NCBI GenBank assembly: GCA_905183005.1
Contig: CAJJDO010000015.1
Coordinates: 322,587-386,586 of the forward strand
Source: Paramecium pentaurelia
Taxonomy: Eukaryota; Ciliophora; Oligohymenophorea; Peniculida; Parameciidae
DNA length: 64,000 bases
Direction of reading: 5' to 3'
Each line of letters starts with the position of its first letter. Within the stretch, counting starts at the first letter, position 1. Both the position numbers and the translations under genes were made by a program. Under the pieces are notes generated by a model, which saw nothing but the letters and a program-made list of their open reading frames with translations, searched no databases and was not told the origin of the DNA. Positions 1 through 11,629 of this stretch are shown piece by piece.

Positions 1-2090
1 AAAGCTAAGAATTATTAAATACTTTAATATCCAATGGATAATATGTTAATTAATCCTTAATCTGATTATTTTGGATATCATTAATATTTTTTAACATAAA
101 CCAGAATTATGCTTCTATAAAAAAAGAAACTATTAGATATTTATAAATGTTTCGAGTAATATATGAATGAAAATTTTAAAAACTCAATATTCATTTTAGG
201 TTTAATATAAATATATTATGAATTTGAAGAGATTGATATGGCTAATTTAATAGTTTATTTTACTAAGAAATTATTAGATAGTAATGCAATAATCTTTACT
301 GATGCTCATGAAGGATTTAAAAAAGATTTATAAATAATAGAAGCTGTTTTAAAATAAAAAAGTTAATAATTAATTAAACCTCCATATAATAGACTCTATC
401 ATAGAAATGATTTTATTGAATATTTTGAAGATGAAACATTAAATGCAAGATATTTTCTTTTCAATTTACCATATTATTTTAATATTCAATTTTCACAATC
501 AATTATAGAAGATTTCATAGCTGTTAGTCTTGTTAAATTGAGTTTACCTTTATAATAAATGTTGAAAACTGCTTATTGTTCAATTAAAGCAGAATGTGGA
601 GATGAAGAAATCTTAACATTATTAAAGATGTATTTATTATATATTATAATAGAGTAAGTGAATATAAATTTTTAGAAGGTAGTTTGACTTGGGCATTCCA
701 TTTACATTTTATGTGCAGATATTATATATCTATGATAGATATGGAAAAGGCATACGATTATTCAATATTATTATTGTCATATTTATATTAATTAGATCTA
801 CAATAAGGTTTTTATATAAAGGAGAATAAAAATGGATTTAAAAATCATTTTGTAATATTAATTATTTTAAATTTAGATATGTTTTTAGTCAGAAAAGAAT
901 ATAATCAAATAAATTTGTTAACCTAAAACTATCCTAATAACAGAATCAATTGAAGATACTTTATTTGATAATGTTAATGATGAATTTTTTGTCATGGAAT
1001 GCATTATTAATCATTTAGAGATTTTATCTAGAAGCTAATTTTAGATTCCCCTTTTAAGTCTATTACTTCAATTTCAATTAAAATTATAAAATTAAAGACA
1101 TAAAATCTACTTTTGGAAAGTCCTCTCTTATTTTTTAAATAGAATTGCTACAGAAAATTTGATTCCAGATGTAATATCACAACTTTAAGAAGTCAAAAAA
1201 GATCGTTTATAAGAATTGAAGGATATTAGAAGATTGAGTAAAAAGAAAAGAAATGCAAAAATTTTATTAAGAGAAATTACTTAATAGGAATTTGAAGAAT
1301 TTGATTATTAAAACAATCTTATTACATTTTAGATGAATCTATATAAATTAGATGAAAATTCAAACCAAAAGATATTTATACTTTTATCTTGTTAAGCAGC
1401 TGAAAGAGCTTTAACAGGATATTCAAATTAGTGTAAAGATAAGAATAAAATAAACAAACATCAAATTAGTGAATTGAAACTTTTATTGGCTTAAAATTAT
1501 ATATGGATGAATCAAAATGGAAATGCTACATTAACTTTAAGTGAAGCTGAGGATGTAATTGTTGAATGGTTTGGTAAAATCAAACATCCAATTAAGGGTC
1601 TCTATTTTTATAATTTGGGATAAATAAAATTATCTATATATTAATAAATCCTTAAGATTTTATAAATATTTATTGAGGAATATGCATTTAATATGTTGGA
1701 AATGAAATTAATCATTTAAGGATTAGCAGTTATGAAACCTTTATTATGGAGATAAATGGATTTATTTAATGCAGGTTAAATTCAAAGTTTAATTCCTTTT
1801 TTTAAAAATTATTTATTAGATGTTGCTGATGAGTCTGTTTTTGATTGTCCAAAAAGTAGATATTCAACAAATGATGCTAAAATAATTTTAGATGAAGTTT
1901 TATAAAATAATATGGCATTTGATTTATCAGGAATCACTGAATTTATAGATGTATTTTTATATTTATATAATTTTAGGCTGAAAATTGTTTTAAATTGTTT
2001 GAGGCAGATAATTTTTTAACAAAAGATTTATCGAATTAGATATTCAGAATTTAAAATGAGAAATTATAAAATCAAGCTGAAAGAATATGA
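1..2090 (+). CDS. Unrecognised protein, 3' part (runs in from the left edge)
   Basis: The frame is open from base 1, so the start lies outside the window. It closes at TGA 2088-2090. Three canonical short introns (654-675, 22 nt; 852-876, 25 nt; 1951-1976, 26 nt) each restore the frame, which is strong evidence for a real, intact gene. The product is helical and rich in Leu, Ile and Gln, with no signal peptide or clear membrane span. A Lys/Arg-rich stretch lies near 1190-1270. I do not recognise the family; a helical-repeat scaffold is only a guess. It is followed 90 bp later by the CFAP58 gene on the same strand. Confidence 0.7.
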
Positions 2091-2255
2091 ATTTAGTATT
2101 TGGTAGATTCCATTATTATTATTTCAATTGAGGAAAATAATTTTTTATATAGAAATTTATAATCATTAACATAATTAATATGGCAGGAGTTTCAGAAAGA
2201 AGGATTAAGTTTGACAGCTATGAATAAAGAAATAGATGAATATTCTACAGATCCC

Positions 2256-2302
2256 TATATTATCTTTTAAATTGAATAGGTGTTGTGAGAAATTTTAGTG
2301 TA
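2256..2302. mobile_element. Candidate unexcised IES, 47 bp
   Basis: The segment starts with TA and is followed by TA. It contains an in-frame TGA. Removing it while keeping one TA joins the N-terminal CFAP58 frame across the break (GAT CCC TAC CCT GAT). The ends match the Paramecium IES consensus TAYAGYNR only weakly. The length is close to the second common IES size class. Inference from frame and homology. Confidence 0.45.
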
Positions 2303-2440
2303 TACCCTGATTTAGAATTATTTAAGATTAAATATGAAACTTTTTATAATTCATTCAAAGAAAGTTATGAAAATGAAATTATATGGTCAAAAAAGTAGCT
2401 TGAAATAAATATTTTAGATGCAAATAAGATAATTTTGAAA

Positions 2441-2469
2441 TAGTTATCTATACATATAAAGTTTAGCTG
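2441..2469. mobile_element. Candidate unexcised IES, 29 bp
   Basis: Bounded by TA on both sides. Read inward from the right end the sequence is TACAGCTA, a perfect match to the IES end consensus TAYAGYNR. Precise removal of 29 bp restores the CFAP58 frame and gives a junction (LKYSKMNNDDNQQ) that aligns with the family's LKLSQDDQ region. The left end matches poorly. Confidence 0.55.
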
Positions 2470-4374
2470 TATTCAAAAATGAATAATGATGATAATTAAT
2501 AATCAGAAACTTTTTAAAAAGAATTAGAAGATAAATGGAGAAAAATAGAAGATTTTAAAATAAAAGAGAAGGAACTTAAAGAAAGAATAGTTTAAGAAAA
2601 AATTGAGATTGAAAGTGTATATTAATTATATAATTAATTAGTTAAAAAAATAATGTGATAGAGTAGTTGAAGATATAGAAGAATAAAGTTAGATATAATT
2701 AAATGATAAAAAAAGATTAATTGATGAAATTAAGAAGAGTATATATAATAATAAAATTTTAGATTTTTAGAGGACAATGAAGAAAAATAATATTATGATT
2801 AAATTTAAAAGATTGGTGATTTAGAAGATAAAATTGCTATAATTGATGTTGATTCAAAAGAATAAGAAAAAAGAAAGAAGAAAAAAAACTAAAAATGGCC
2901 GATATTAAATAAAAAATTGATTTAGCAAAAAAAGAAATTGAAGAAAAACAATCTAAAATACATGATATCAAAAAATTAATAGTTTCTACAAATAATACTA
3001 TATTAACTAAAATCAAAGAAAAAGAAAGTTAACATACAAAATAAAAGTAAGCTGAAGATAAATATGCTGCTGCTTTAAAATATAGAGAAAATTAAGAGGA
3101 ATAATTAAAGAGTCATAAAGAATAAATAAAAATTTAATAAGAATAATTAGAGAAATTACAAATTGATATCTAAAAAGAAAAGAAGGATGTGAAAAAAACT
3201 CATAAGGAATAAGAAATTACTGCTAAAGAAAAAAATAGAATTATAAAAGAAAAAGAAGAATAACTCATTTAAAAATTACAAAAGATATTTTAATTGAAAC
3301 TGAAAAATTGAATTATAGTAGAAGAAAGATATTTTAGATAAAATTAATGAGATGAATAGTCAAAGAATTAAATTAAGAACATAATAATAAAAAACTTTAA
3401 AAAAAAGAAGAAGATGTTTAACATTAAACCGATGAAGATATTGTTAATAAAATTAATAAATTAAAAAAAGTAGAAAATTAAGTCATGGGATATGAAGCTA
3501 GTAATGAAAGTATTAATAAAATGATATTATAATTATAAAGAGAATAAGAAAAGTATGGTATTCAAGCATCATAAGCTCATGCTAAATTTTACTAGACAGT
3601 AGAGGAAGTTAAAATAAAAAATAATTAAATAGTTGAATAATATAAATAAATTGCTGAAGCTTAGGCTAAATTAAAACATTAATAATAATTATATGAAACT
3701 GTCAGAAGTGATAAAAATCTATATTCTAAAAATTTATTAGAAAGTCATAATGAAATCTAAGAACTAACAAAAAAATATACTAGAATGAAGCATTAGGTTG
3801 ATTAATTGAAAGAAGAAATTAAAACAAAGGATTAATAACTTGTTAAAGAAGATCTTGAATTTCATAAAGTAGAGGAAGAAAATGCAAAAATTGAATAAGA
3901 TAAAGCTAAAGTAGAAAAAAACATTAAAGCTGATGAGGATTTAATTAAAAATTAAGAAAGTCATATTTCAAGATTAAAAAATATTATATAAGGAGCTTAA
4001 ACAGAGAAATAAAGATAATAAAAGGATTATAAAATGGTAGTTAATGAAAGAGATATTTTAGGAACTTAATTAATTAAAAGAAATCAAGAATTGTAATTAC
4101 TTTATGAGAAGATCAAGTTAAATTAATCAAGTTTAAGTAAAGGGGAAATAAATTTTAGAGAAAGAGAAATTGAATTAAAAAGTTTAAAAGTTGAATTAAC
4201 TAATTTAAGAAATGAATTAAAAGTAAAAGTTCTTTTTTTAATAAAAGTCTACTTAAGATCAAACTGCATGTATTGATGAATTAAGAAAAGAGATTAATAA
4301 TATTGTAAAGGAATTATTAAATGAAAAGAATAAAGTTAAAGCATTATCAGATGAATTAGAAAATCCAATGAATC

Positions 4375-4400
4375 TATAATATTCAAATATATTGAAACTA
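4375..4400. mobile_element. Candidate unexcised IES, 26 bp
   Basis: TA-bounded, 26 bp, the shortest normal size of Paramecium IESs. Right end read inward is TATAGTTT, matching TAYAGY. Excision leaving one TA turns a broken frame into ENPMNLHRWRKLE, the most conserved motif of CFAP58. There is no GT...AG option here, so an intron does not explain it. Confidence 0.6.
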
Positions 4401-4889
4401 TACATAGATGGAGAAAACTTGAAGCAACAGACTAAGAAAAATTTGAGAGAATTCTAAAGATTTAAACATTATAAAGAAGATTAATAGCTAAAACTGAAGA
4501 AGTAAATGAAAAGAAGATTTAATTAAAGAAAAGGAAAAATTGTTTATGGAACTGAAAAATATATTATCAAGATAACCAGGTGTTGAAATACACTAATAAC
4601 TTGCTCAATATAAGGAATCCTTAAAAGAAAATACAACTAAAATGAAGATAACATTAAGTTAATTTAAGCAAAATTAGGATTATGTAAAAGTATAACTTAA
4701 AGAAAGGTCGATATGCTAAAATTTGAAATTGATAGAATTAAGGGAGACTTATAAGACATTAAAAAAAAATACTTTTAAATGAGAAAAGCAAAGGATAATG
4801 TATTTTATCCATTTTAGTTTAGAATCTACTTAAAAATGACTAAAATAGAGATTAAGAAGCACTTCAGTATAATGGTGGTAAAAATTAAA

Positions 4890-5551
4890 ATGACTTGCAA
4901 TCCTATGCATTATTTGGAGTTAATGCCAATAGAATAGGAAATTGAATTTCTTTTATTTAAATATATTATAAATAATATTCAAATGTGTTTACCTTTTGAC
5001 AATAAAAAACCAAATACTTTTTAAGGAAAGAGATCAGTTTTTCAATTATAATTGATTGCTTTTATATAATTGGCATTATTATTTGCCAGATAAGTGGTCT
5101 CATTCAAATTAGGAGAACTATTTGAAATTTTCTTTATAATCTTATTATGGTCTGCTTGGTCTTCTTTAGGAAGTTGTCAATGCCTTATTTACATTGTTAT
5201 AACTTTATATAATGTATTCATTATAATTACCCAAGATTTTATTAAAAGGGCTATATTTTGCTACTCGTTTTTAGAATGAATTACCCTTATTTGGTGAAAC
5301 AGGAACTGAAAAGATTCTAGGAATTTTACATTTGACAACACTTTTCTTCTACATTATTGCCCAATATATTGTCTTTCTGGCTTATAGAGAATTCATGGCT
5401 TTGGAAATTGAGAAAGACTATATAGTTGAAGATCCTGAAAGTATGGATTAATTTACATAAAGGGAGACCTCTACAATAAAATGAAAGAAACTAATAGACC
5501 CCTGCCATAAAAAACTCTGCCTTTACAGGAAAAGGAATAACAATTGGTTGA
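4890..5551 (+). CDS. Small multi-pass membrane protein, unrecognised
   Basis: With introns at 5094-5112 (19 nt) and 5441-5462 (22 nt) the frame is open from ATG 4890 to TGA 5549-5551. The product has a short acidic N-terminal part. About four hydrophobic spans follow, the last near ILHLTTLFFYIIAQYIVF. The polar C-terminal tail ends KNSAFTGKGITIG. An alternative start is ATG 4923. I do not recognise the family. The 5' end abuts or overlaps the uncertain 3' end of CFAP58. Confidence 0.55.
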
Positions 5552-5579
5552 AGAAAGATTTATTTATTTAGATTAATAA

Positions 5580-6857
5580 ATGTTTAAAACAAGTTGTATT
5601 AAATTATGTAGTTATTATTAATTAATTCAAAATTATTTGTGTTAGCTGAATAGTCTTTGGTTCTATTAAAATATCATATTGAATAATTGTGTAACTGAAT
5701 CAAATTTTTTAAAGTTATTCATTATTTTCATCCAATAATAAGATATAAAAATATAAATTAAAAATACACTAAATCCAGTTATATATATATATAAATATTA
5801 AGTAATAAAGATAGCTTAATTAAATTTTAATTAATATTGTTAAGATCAATTATATGAGACATTGCTTAATAATTTTCCAGTATCTAAATAGCATTTTACC
5901 TATTAAATTATATTAAAATTATATCTAAAATATTAGATAACAACTTTTTAAGGAGTTTTATTAATTCAAACTCTTACTAATCAATTAAGTAAAATAGTAT
6001 ATCTATAGTGTATTTCTGAATTTTTAAATTGTATTAATGATTCCATCAATTTTTTTCAAGATATTCAGGAAAATAAAATTGCATTTTCCAAACCAAATTC
6101 AGCTTTTTATTCAAACTTATCACATTTCAATTAAATAATTATATTTTAACATGATCTAGTTTTTCAAATAAATTATTTAATATAATATTATTTAGATTCT
6201 AAATATCCAATCATATTTTTTAAGTAAATATGTTCTATTCTATCAACTCATAGAGATTAACAAAAATTAGAAAAATAAATTATTTTCAAATAATATTTAT
6301 TACAATCTCTTAATATGAAAAATATAACATCCAGTACTATTATACTATATAGTAGTTTTAAATTTGAGTATCTTCTTTTTTTTAGAGGATTATTTTCATT
6401 AAATCTATGTTTAATTGACTATTAACTTAAAATTATCTAAGAAATTAAAAAAATAAATCTAATAGAAAGTTTAATTATCTTTTTTTTGGATCAGATTTAT
6501 AATGATTTGCAAATATCCTTGAAAGAACTTTTCAATTTACATAAAATAATTAATTAATTTTTATACTATTGCTTTAAAGATAAATTATTTTATAATTCAA
6601 TAGCAAAATCAATATATATAATGCCTAAATGTTTCTATTTACTTAAAAAAAAAGAAAATGAAAAATTAATTATTGCTCTCATTTCTTTAGAATATTATTT
6701 CATTTAATAATTCTAAAACCAACCCATAGAAGGTAAAAATAAATATATATATGTTAATAATTACTTTATATTTTGTGAAATTAAGAAAGGATTATAAATA
6801 AAGAATAATCTTTTGGCATCTTATTTAAAAATAATTTTTAAATAATTGTATTAATGA
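5580..6857 (+). CDS. Long TGA-free ORF, doubtful gene
   Basis: A single frame of 425 codons without TGA lies between the membrane-protein gene and RPP2. It is full of Ile, Leu, Phe, Asn, Gln and Tyr and has hardly any glycine (about 1%), unlike the verified genes here. In such AT-rich DNA frames of this length can arise by chance. Its stop overlaps the ATG of RPP2. It would leave no room for the RPP2 promoter. Treat as a weak candidate; nothing else in this 1.3-kb stretch is supported. Confidence 0.25.
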
Positions 6858-7244
6858 AGTACATTGCTGCTTATGCTTTACTCGTTTTAGGAGGTAACAA
6901 TGCCCCAAGTATTACTAATCATAAATATTTAGCTGAGGATGATGTTACAAAATTACTTAAAGAAGCTGGAGTTGAACCAGTTGCTGCAGATGTTAAAAAT
7001 GTAGTCAATACATTAAAAGGAAAAAATTTGAATGATGTTATTAAAGAAGGGTAAAAGCAATTGACAAGTTTATCAGTAGGAGGAGGAGCATGTAATTATA
7101 ATTTATTATAATTAAGCATAAAGCTCTGCCCCTGCACCATAAGCAACATCCACTGCTTAAACAGCTCCAGCACCAAAAGCTGAACCACCAAAGAAGGTTG
7201 AAGAACCAGAAGAAGATGTTGATATGGGAGGACTCTTTGATTGA
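6854..7244 (+). CDS. RPLP2: 60S acidic ribosomal protein P2
   Basis: Stalk protein of the large ribosomal subunit; P1/P2 dimers on P0 recruit and stimulate translation GTPases. The N-terminus MKYIAAYALLVLGGNNAPS is typical of P2. A helical dimerisation region follows, then an Ala/Pro-rich hinge, and the acidic tail EEPEEDVDMGGLFD ends in the family's terminal GLFD. A 25-nt intron (7092-7116) splits a codon in the hinge region and is needed to reach the tail. About 121 residues, normal for P2. Intact. Confidence 0.95.
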
Positions 7245-7972
7245 GCATTCATTAAGTTTCATGTAAATCCAATAATTGTATAAATTTTTTATTATTAATA
7301 TGTAATTAATAAATACAATTTGTCTCTTTCTATTATTAATTTCAATACTCATTTTTCTATATTGATTTTTTTTTAAGGATTACTATAAACTATTTATAAA
7401 TTTGTTCTAAAATATAAACATTTAATTATATATATATATAAAAAACATGGTATAATTTTTCCATCTCTTCTACTATTAGATATTAGGGTTTTAAAAAGTA
7501 TAAGAATAATTAACATAGGTCTAACATTATAATTATAGCTAAGCTTTCTTAAAATGAAAATAATCTTTTTGAGTTTTTTTTTTTAAACCAAAATGGTTAA
7601 ATAAATCTAATTAAAATATAAACAAGAATAATACCTTTAATAATATTTAAAAGATATTGTCGTTTTTACTATTTTATTGAATAGCTTTGTCTATTTAAAT
7701 CTAAAAATTGGCGATATTGCTTTTTCTTTAAAATAAGTTACAATTTAATTATATAACTTGATGAACTTTAATATATATGTCTATAAGAATTAATTTTCAT
7801 TTATCATTTAAAGATTCATAAAACTCAGGATAGGAATCAAAAAATAAATTCTGTTTTATTGTACTTTAGGATTTTTAACAAAAAAGATATTTCAATTCAA
7901 TTTAATTTTATTTTAATATTATAAAGTATTATAATTGTTATTAAACCTTTAATTATTATTTGCATTGATTTA
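7245..7972. other. Gene-free stretch
   Basis: AT-rich intergenic DNA between RPP2 and the Myb-like gene. An open frame from ATG 7594 overlaps the Myb-like gene in another frame and looks like chance. A run of TA dinucleotides lies near 7430. No gene supported. Confidence 0.5.
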
Positions 7973-9079
7973 ATGTTAGAAAGATTCTTCGTTTCTGATA
8001 TATCTATTAAGAGAAATAGCTACAATTAAAATAGAAGTATTCAAAGGATAGGCAGATATAAATTGGAAGAAGTAAATTAGAGGAATCACTCTAATCAAAA
8101 TTTTAATTTTTAGAATTTATTAAGTAATAATTCATTGGCTATTAATTGATACCTATGAAATAGTTATAGAATATTGGTTGATGATTTTGAATCAACATCT
8201 ATTTAATAAGGATGTGGAAAAACATAAAAAAAATAAGATTTATTATAATTTAAGTGTCTCATGTTTGAGATTAATAAATCAGATTTATTAATATCTTAAT
8301 TAAGTTCGATGAATATGACAGTTAAGCTAATCAGAAAATCAAAAAGATTCAACTTTTGCTCTCTTATTGATGAGGAAGAAAGTAATAAAGAATAAGGAAG
8401 ACTTTAAAAGTAACACAAGTAATCACTTTAACTGAATTCAAATTTTGAAAACTAAGTTTATGATAACTATTCATCCAACATGAATAGTTTAGACAATAAT
8501 TGTATGATTTTGTGTGTTATCTAGTAATTGGTGATATAACTGAAAATTTGGACAGCGTTTATTCGCATAAATTGATGAATAAAAATCATTAATAGATAAC
8601 CAAAGCCACTAATGATTCAAAAAACAAATTAATACGCTATACTGTGAAGAGGGATAAGGATACGAAAAGGAAAAAGTAAAAGAATAGAGGAAAACAATTC
8701 TCATTAGAAGAAGATCAAAGATTGTTGAACTACATTTTAAAGAAGGGACCTAAGTTTTATAAGTTTTCAAGATACTTCCCAGGAAAAACAACTAACATGT
8801 TAAAAAATAGATATTATAAATCATTAAGATTTAAATGGGATCAAGTTCTTGGAAAGTATAACATTTAATTAATCATTTCATAGTTAATATTAATACCTGA
8901 ACCCATAATCTGAAGAATTGATTCCAATCATGGGCTAAGAATCCTCTGCATTCATGTTTGATGAACTAATTTAACTAAATTTATTTCCAGAAGCAGAAGA
9001 CTTGTTGTCAAATTTTATTGGCAATTTATCCTAAGCATTTAGTGATATTTATGCAAGCTTCCCTTTGGAGAATAATTGA
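7973..9079 (+). CDS. Myb/SANT-like DNA-binding protein
   Basis: The C-terminal half holds one Myb/SANT-type helix-turn-helix. It begins KQFSLEEDQRLLNYILKKG, continues FYKFSRYFPGKTTNMLKNRY, and is preceded by a Lys/Arg-rich basic patch (KRDKDTKRKKQKNRGK). The Trp residues usual in Myb repeats are partly replaced by Phe/Tyr. The C-terminal tail is acidic and hydrophobic. Introns at 8502-8524 (23 nt) and 8856-8883 (28 nt) restore the frame. Two in-frame TGAs near 8147-8158 are removed only if a 27-bp TA-bounded segment (8140-8166) is taken out. Probably a nuclear transcription regulator. Start chosen at ATG 7973, the first in frame. Confidence 0.7.
8140..8166. mobile_element. Candidate unexcised IES, 27 bp
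   Basis: Starts with TA and is followed by TA; length 27 is a multiple of three. It contains both premature TGA codons of the Myb-like gene. Removal gives an open junction (NNSLARILVDDF). No GT...AG intron of usual size both covers the stops and keeps the frame. End consensus match is weak. Confidence 0.42.
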
Positions 9080-10289
9080 TCATAATATATATATATTATA
9101 ATGCATCGAGTAATAAATTTTTATCCTTATATTTCAAAATAATAGTTGCATAACTGTGTATTCTCATTTATTTCCTTTCAATTAGCTTGATTATGTAGAA
9201 TAGAAACCTTCCTCCCTTTATTGGATAACGATTGCTAAACTAAAACAAAATACAAATGACTTTTTCTTATAAATATGTTGAACTAACTTAATAGATCTTT
9301 ATCCTAAGAAACCTATATGAAATAAATTATATAATAAATTATCAACATTGTTATGACTTACTATAATCATATTAAATGAGGAGCTAATTCCTTCAAATAA
9401 AAATTTTGCTTTCAGTTAGTTTAGAAAAATCAAAATAATTTTTTTTTTCCTACTTATTTTAATGTTAATGATAATCCGAATAAACAGAGCAAATTAATTA
9501 ATTTTAAATCAAGATAAATCAATTTTTAAATTACAAAACAATTTATCTCTGAATATTTAGGAAAAAAAACGAACAAATATATAAAAATTATTAAACATCA
9601 TATTCTTCTTACTCTAGTTTATTAAAGAACTTCAAGTATATTTTTTCGATTATTTTTACACACTAAATAAAAGTCTTTAAATCATTTTTAATATATAAGA
9701 ATTATTTAAAATTTTTGTACTTATTAAAAATTTAATATTAAATAAGTATTAGATTAATATTTTATAATTCATTTATAATAAAGTTTTATAACGTTAGCTT
9801 ATTACTTTTTATATTTTTACAAAAAAAACTAAATGCTTTAATAATGAAGACTTTGAAATACTAGATTAATTTACATTAGAAAAGGAAATATTAAAGGATC
9901 AAAAAGACGTTAATTCATACCAATATTAATTATATATTGATATTATTGTAATTTAGGCAATTTCATTTAGACAACAATAATATTCTAAATAGATCATTTC
10001 CATTTACTTATTTGATAAAACTTATTATTTAATTAAATAATTATTGATTAATTTGCTTATAATTATATTGAATAAGAGATAATCATAATATATAATTATT
10101 TATTAATAAGGAATTTAAAGTTCTCTATTTTATTAATTTATTTATTAAAATCATTAGAATCCTTAAATCTAAGTTTCAATGTTTAATAACAATTTTCTAG
10201 TTTGCTCATATTATAAATTAATGAAAAAAATATAGAAAATTATAATAATTTAATAAACAGACTTAAGAGAAAACAAAATTAATGAGTAT
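9080..10289. other. Gene-poor stretch with one long open frame
   Basis: Very AT-rich. The + strand has a TGA-free frame from about 9554 to 10383, 276 codons, but it has no ATG near its start and runs into the convergent kinase gene. I cannot support a gene. Confidence 0.4.
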
Positions 10290-11505
10290 TCAAAAGCAAT
10301 TTTTGCTTTTTTGTAAGATTTACGAAACTACAATTATTTTGTTTCCATTAGGGTAGTTAAAGACATCTGTTTTAGTTTATGATTCATTTTTGTCCTTTTT
10401 TCTGCTTGCCTAAATTTTATTAAGGCATCTGTGTAATAGGGATAAATTAACATATAATACCTTTAAATATTCATTCCACAAAAATAAGGATGTTAAAGAG
10501 CATCTGAAGCAGATATTCTTTTGGAAGGATCAAGAGTAAGCATTTAATCAATTAGATTTATTAATTATGGAGACATTTTTTTTTCTAGTAAATTTAAAAG
10601 TATTCTTGGTTGTGGATCTTCATTTATTAGAGTAGAGTAATTTTTGAAGGAAGTCACACCTGTCCAATTTTCTATTTTATCATTTAGAAATATACCTTCG
10701 TTTGGAGTTCCACAATATTTTAGGATTGATTTAAAACTTGCGAGTTCAGATTATCCTTAAAATGGATTGCTTTTAAAGAGCAATTAAATAAATAGCACTC
10801 CTGCAGACCAAACATCAACCTTTGAGCAATATTTTTAACCTAATATTAGTCATTTAATAAACCAAGGAACACTTCTGGAGCCCTGTATGAATGATTTTGA
10901 ATTCGGGTTGTTTGTGGCTTTTGTTTATTTAAATTTTGAGCCATTCCCAAATCACATATTTTAATTTCCAAGTTTCTGTATAAAATATTGTTAGCTAAAA
11001 TAAGTAATGTATATATATACGTTTTATATCTCTATGGATAATTCCTTAATTGTGTAAGTAAGCCAAGCCTTAAAGCACTTAAAACATGATGATTTTGGCT
11101 TATTGTTCTGAGAAAGTATCTCTTCTTAAAGCTGTTAATAAGTCTTCTTCCATATATTCCATAATTATGTAAGTTCTATTTTATCCCCATGCTAAATCTT
11201 TAAAAGAGACAATTTGTTGACATCTGATGGATTTAAGTATTTCAATTTCTCTTAAGGCTTATACATTAATCTTGTATAAATAATATATCAAACCCCTTAA
11301 TCAGCATTGCTATGGCGTAATTCTTTAATAGCAACTGTTTCTTGGGTGCGCTAATTTACACCTTTATATACAGTTCTAAGAATAAGAATAATATATACCC
11401 ATATTGACCATAGCCTAAAATCTTTTAGAGAATATACTTTTTTTTTAATTCATCTGTTTACATTTAAGAAGTAGATATTCTTTAGAAAGTAATTTCCTTA
11501 TACAT
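10290..11505 (-). CDS. CMGC-type Ser/Thr protein kinase (CDK/MAPK-like)
   Basis: Intact kinase domain after removal of five introns of 23-32 nt. In order: Gly-rich loop GYGQYGTVYKG, the VAIKELR lysine motif, ALREIEILKSI (C-helix), catalytic loop HRDIKPNNIL, metal-binding DLG (in place of DFG), SYRAPEVFLG at the P+1 loop, and KVDVWSAGVLF. The end LTLDPSKRISASDALQHPYF is typical of CDKs and MAPKs. No TxY dual-phosphorylation motif is obvious, so a CDK-like type is favoured. Starts at MYKEITFQ; a charged C-terminal tail ends at TGA (10290-10292). Cytosolic or nuclear signalling role by family. Confidence 0.85.
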
Positions 11506-11629
11506 AGAAATAGAGAAATATTTTAATTGTATAAATTAATGAAATCAAAATAATTATGAATTTACAATATAATATTGATAATAAAAAAATCGATAGAAAA
11601 TTTATATAAATTAATTAATTAACAGAATA

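Larger units (their letters stand above)
2180..4945 (+). pseudogene. CFAP58: CFAP58-like ciliary coiled-coil protein, frame-broken
   Basis: Encodes a long coiled coil whose landmarks follow CFAP58, a motile-cilium protein. The N-terminus has a motif like DLELFKIKYETFYNSFKESY, and the C-terminal third has NELLNEKNKVKALSDELENP-like spacing followed by HRWRKLE. The repeated ELKNIL and DIKKKYF motifs also match. Introns are seen at 2739-2770 (32 nt) and 4223-4247 (25 nt). The frame cannot be read straight through. Three TA-bounded inserts (2256-2302, 2441-2469, 4375-4400) interrupt it, and single-base breaks lie near 2650, 2885, 3282, 3326, 3403, 4511 and 4645, most at A runs. Start (2180) and end are approximate. 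Either a decaying paralogue or a badly sequenced copy; the family call is firm, its functional state is not. Confidence 0.7.

Noticed and set aside
2088..2090. TGA as a lesion inside one long gene covering 1-4945
   Set aside because: It is the natural stop of the first gene; the CFAP58 N-terminus begins after it.
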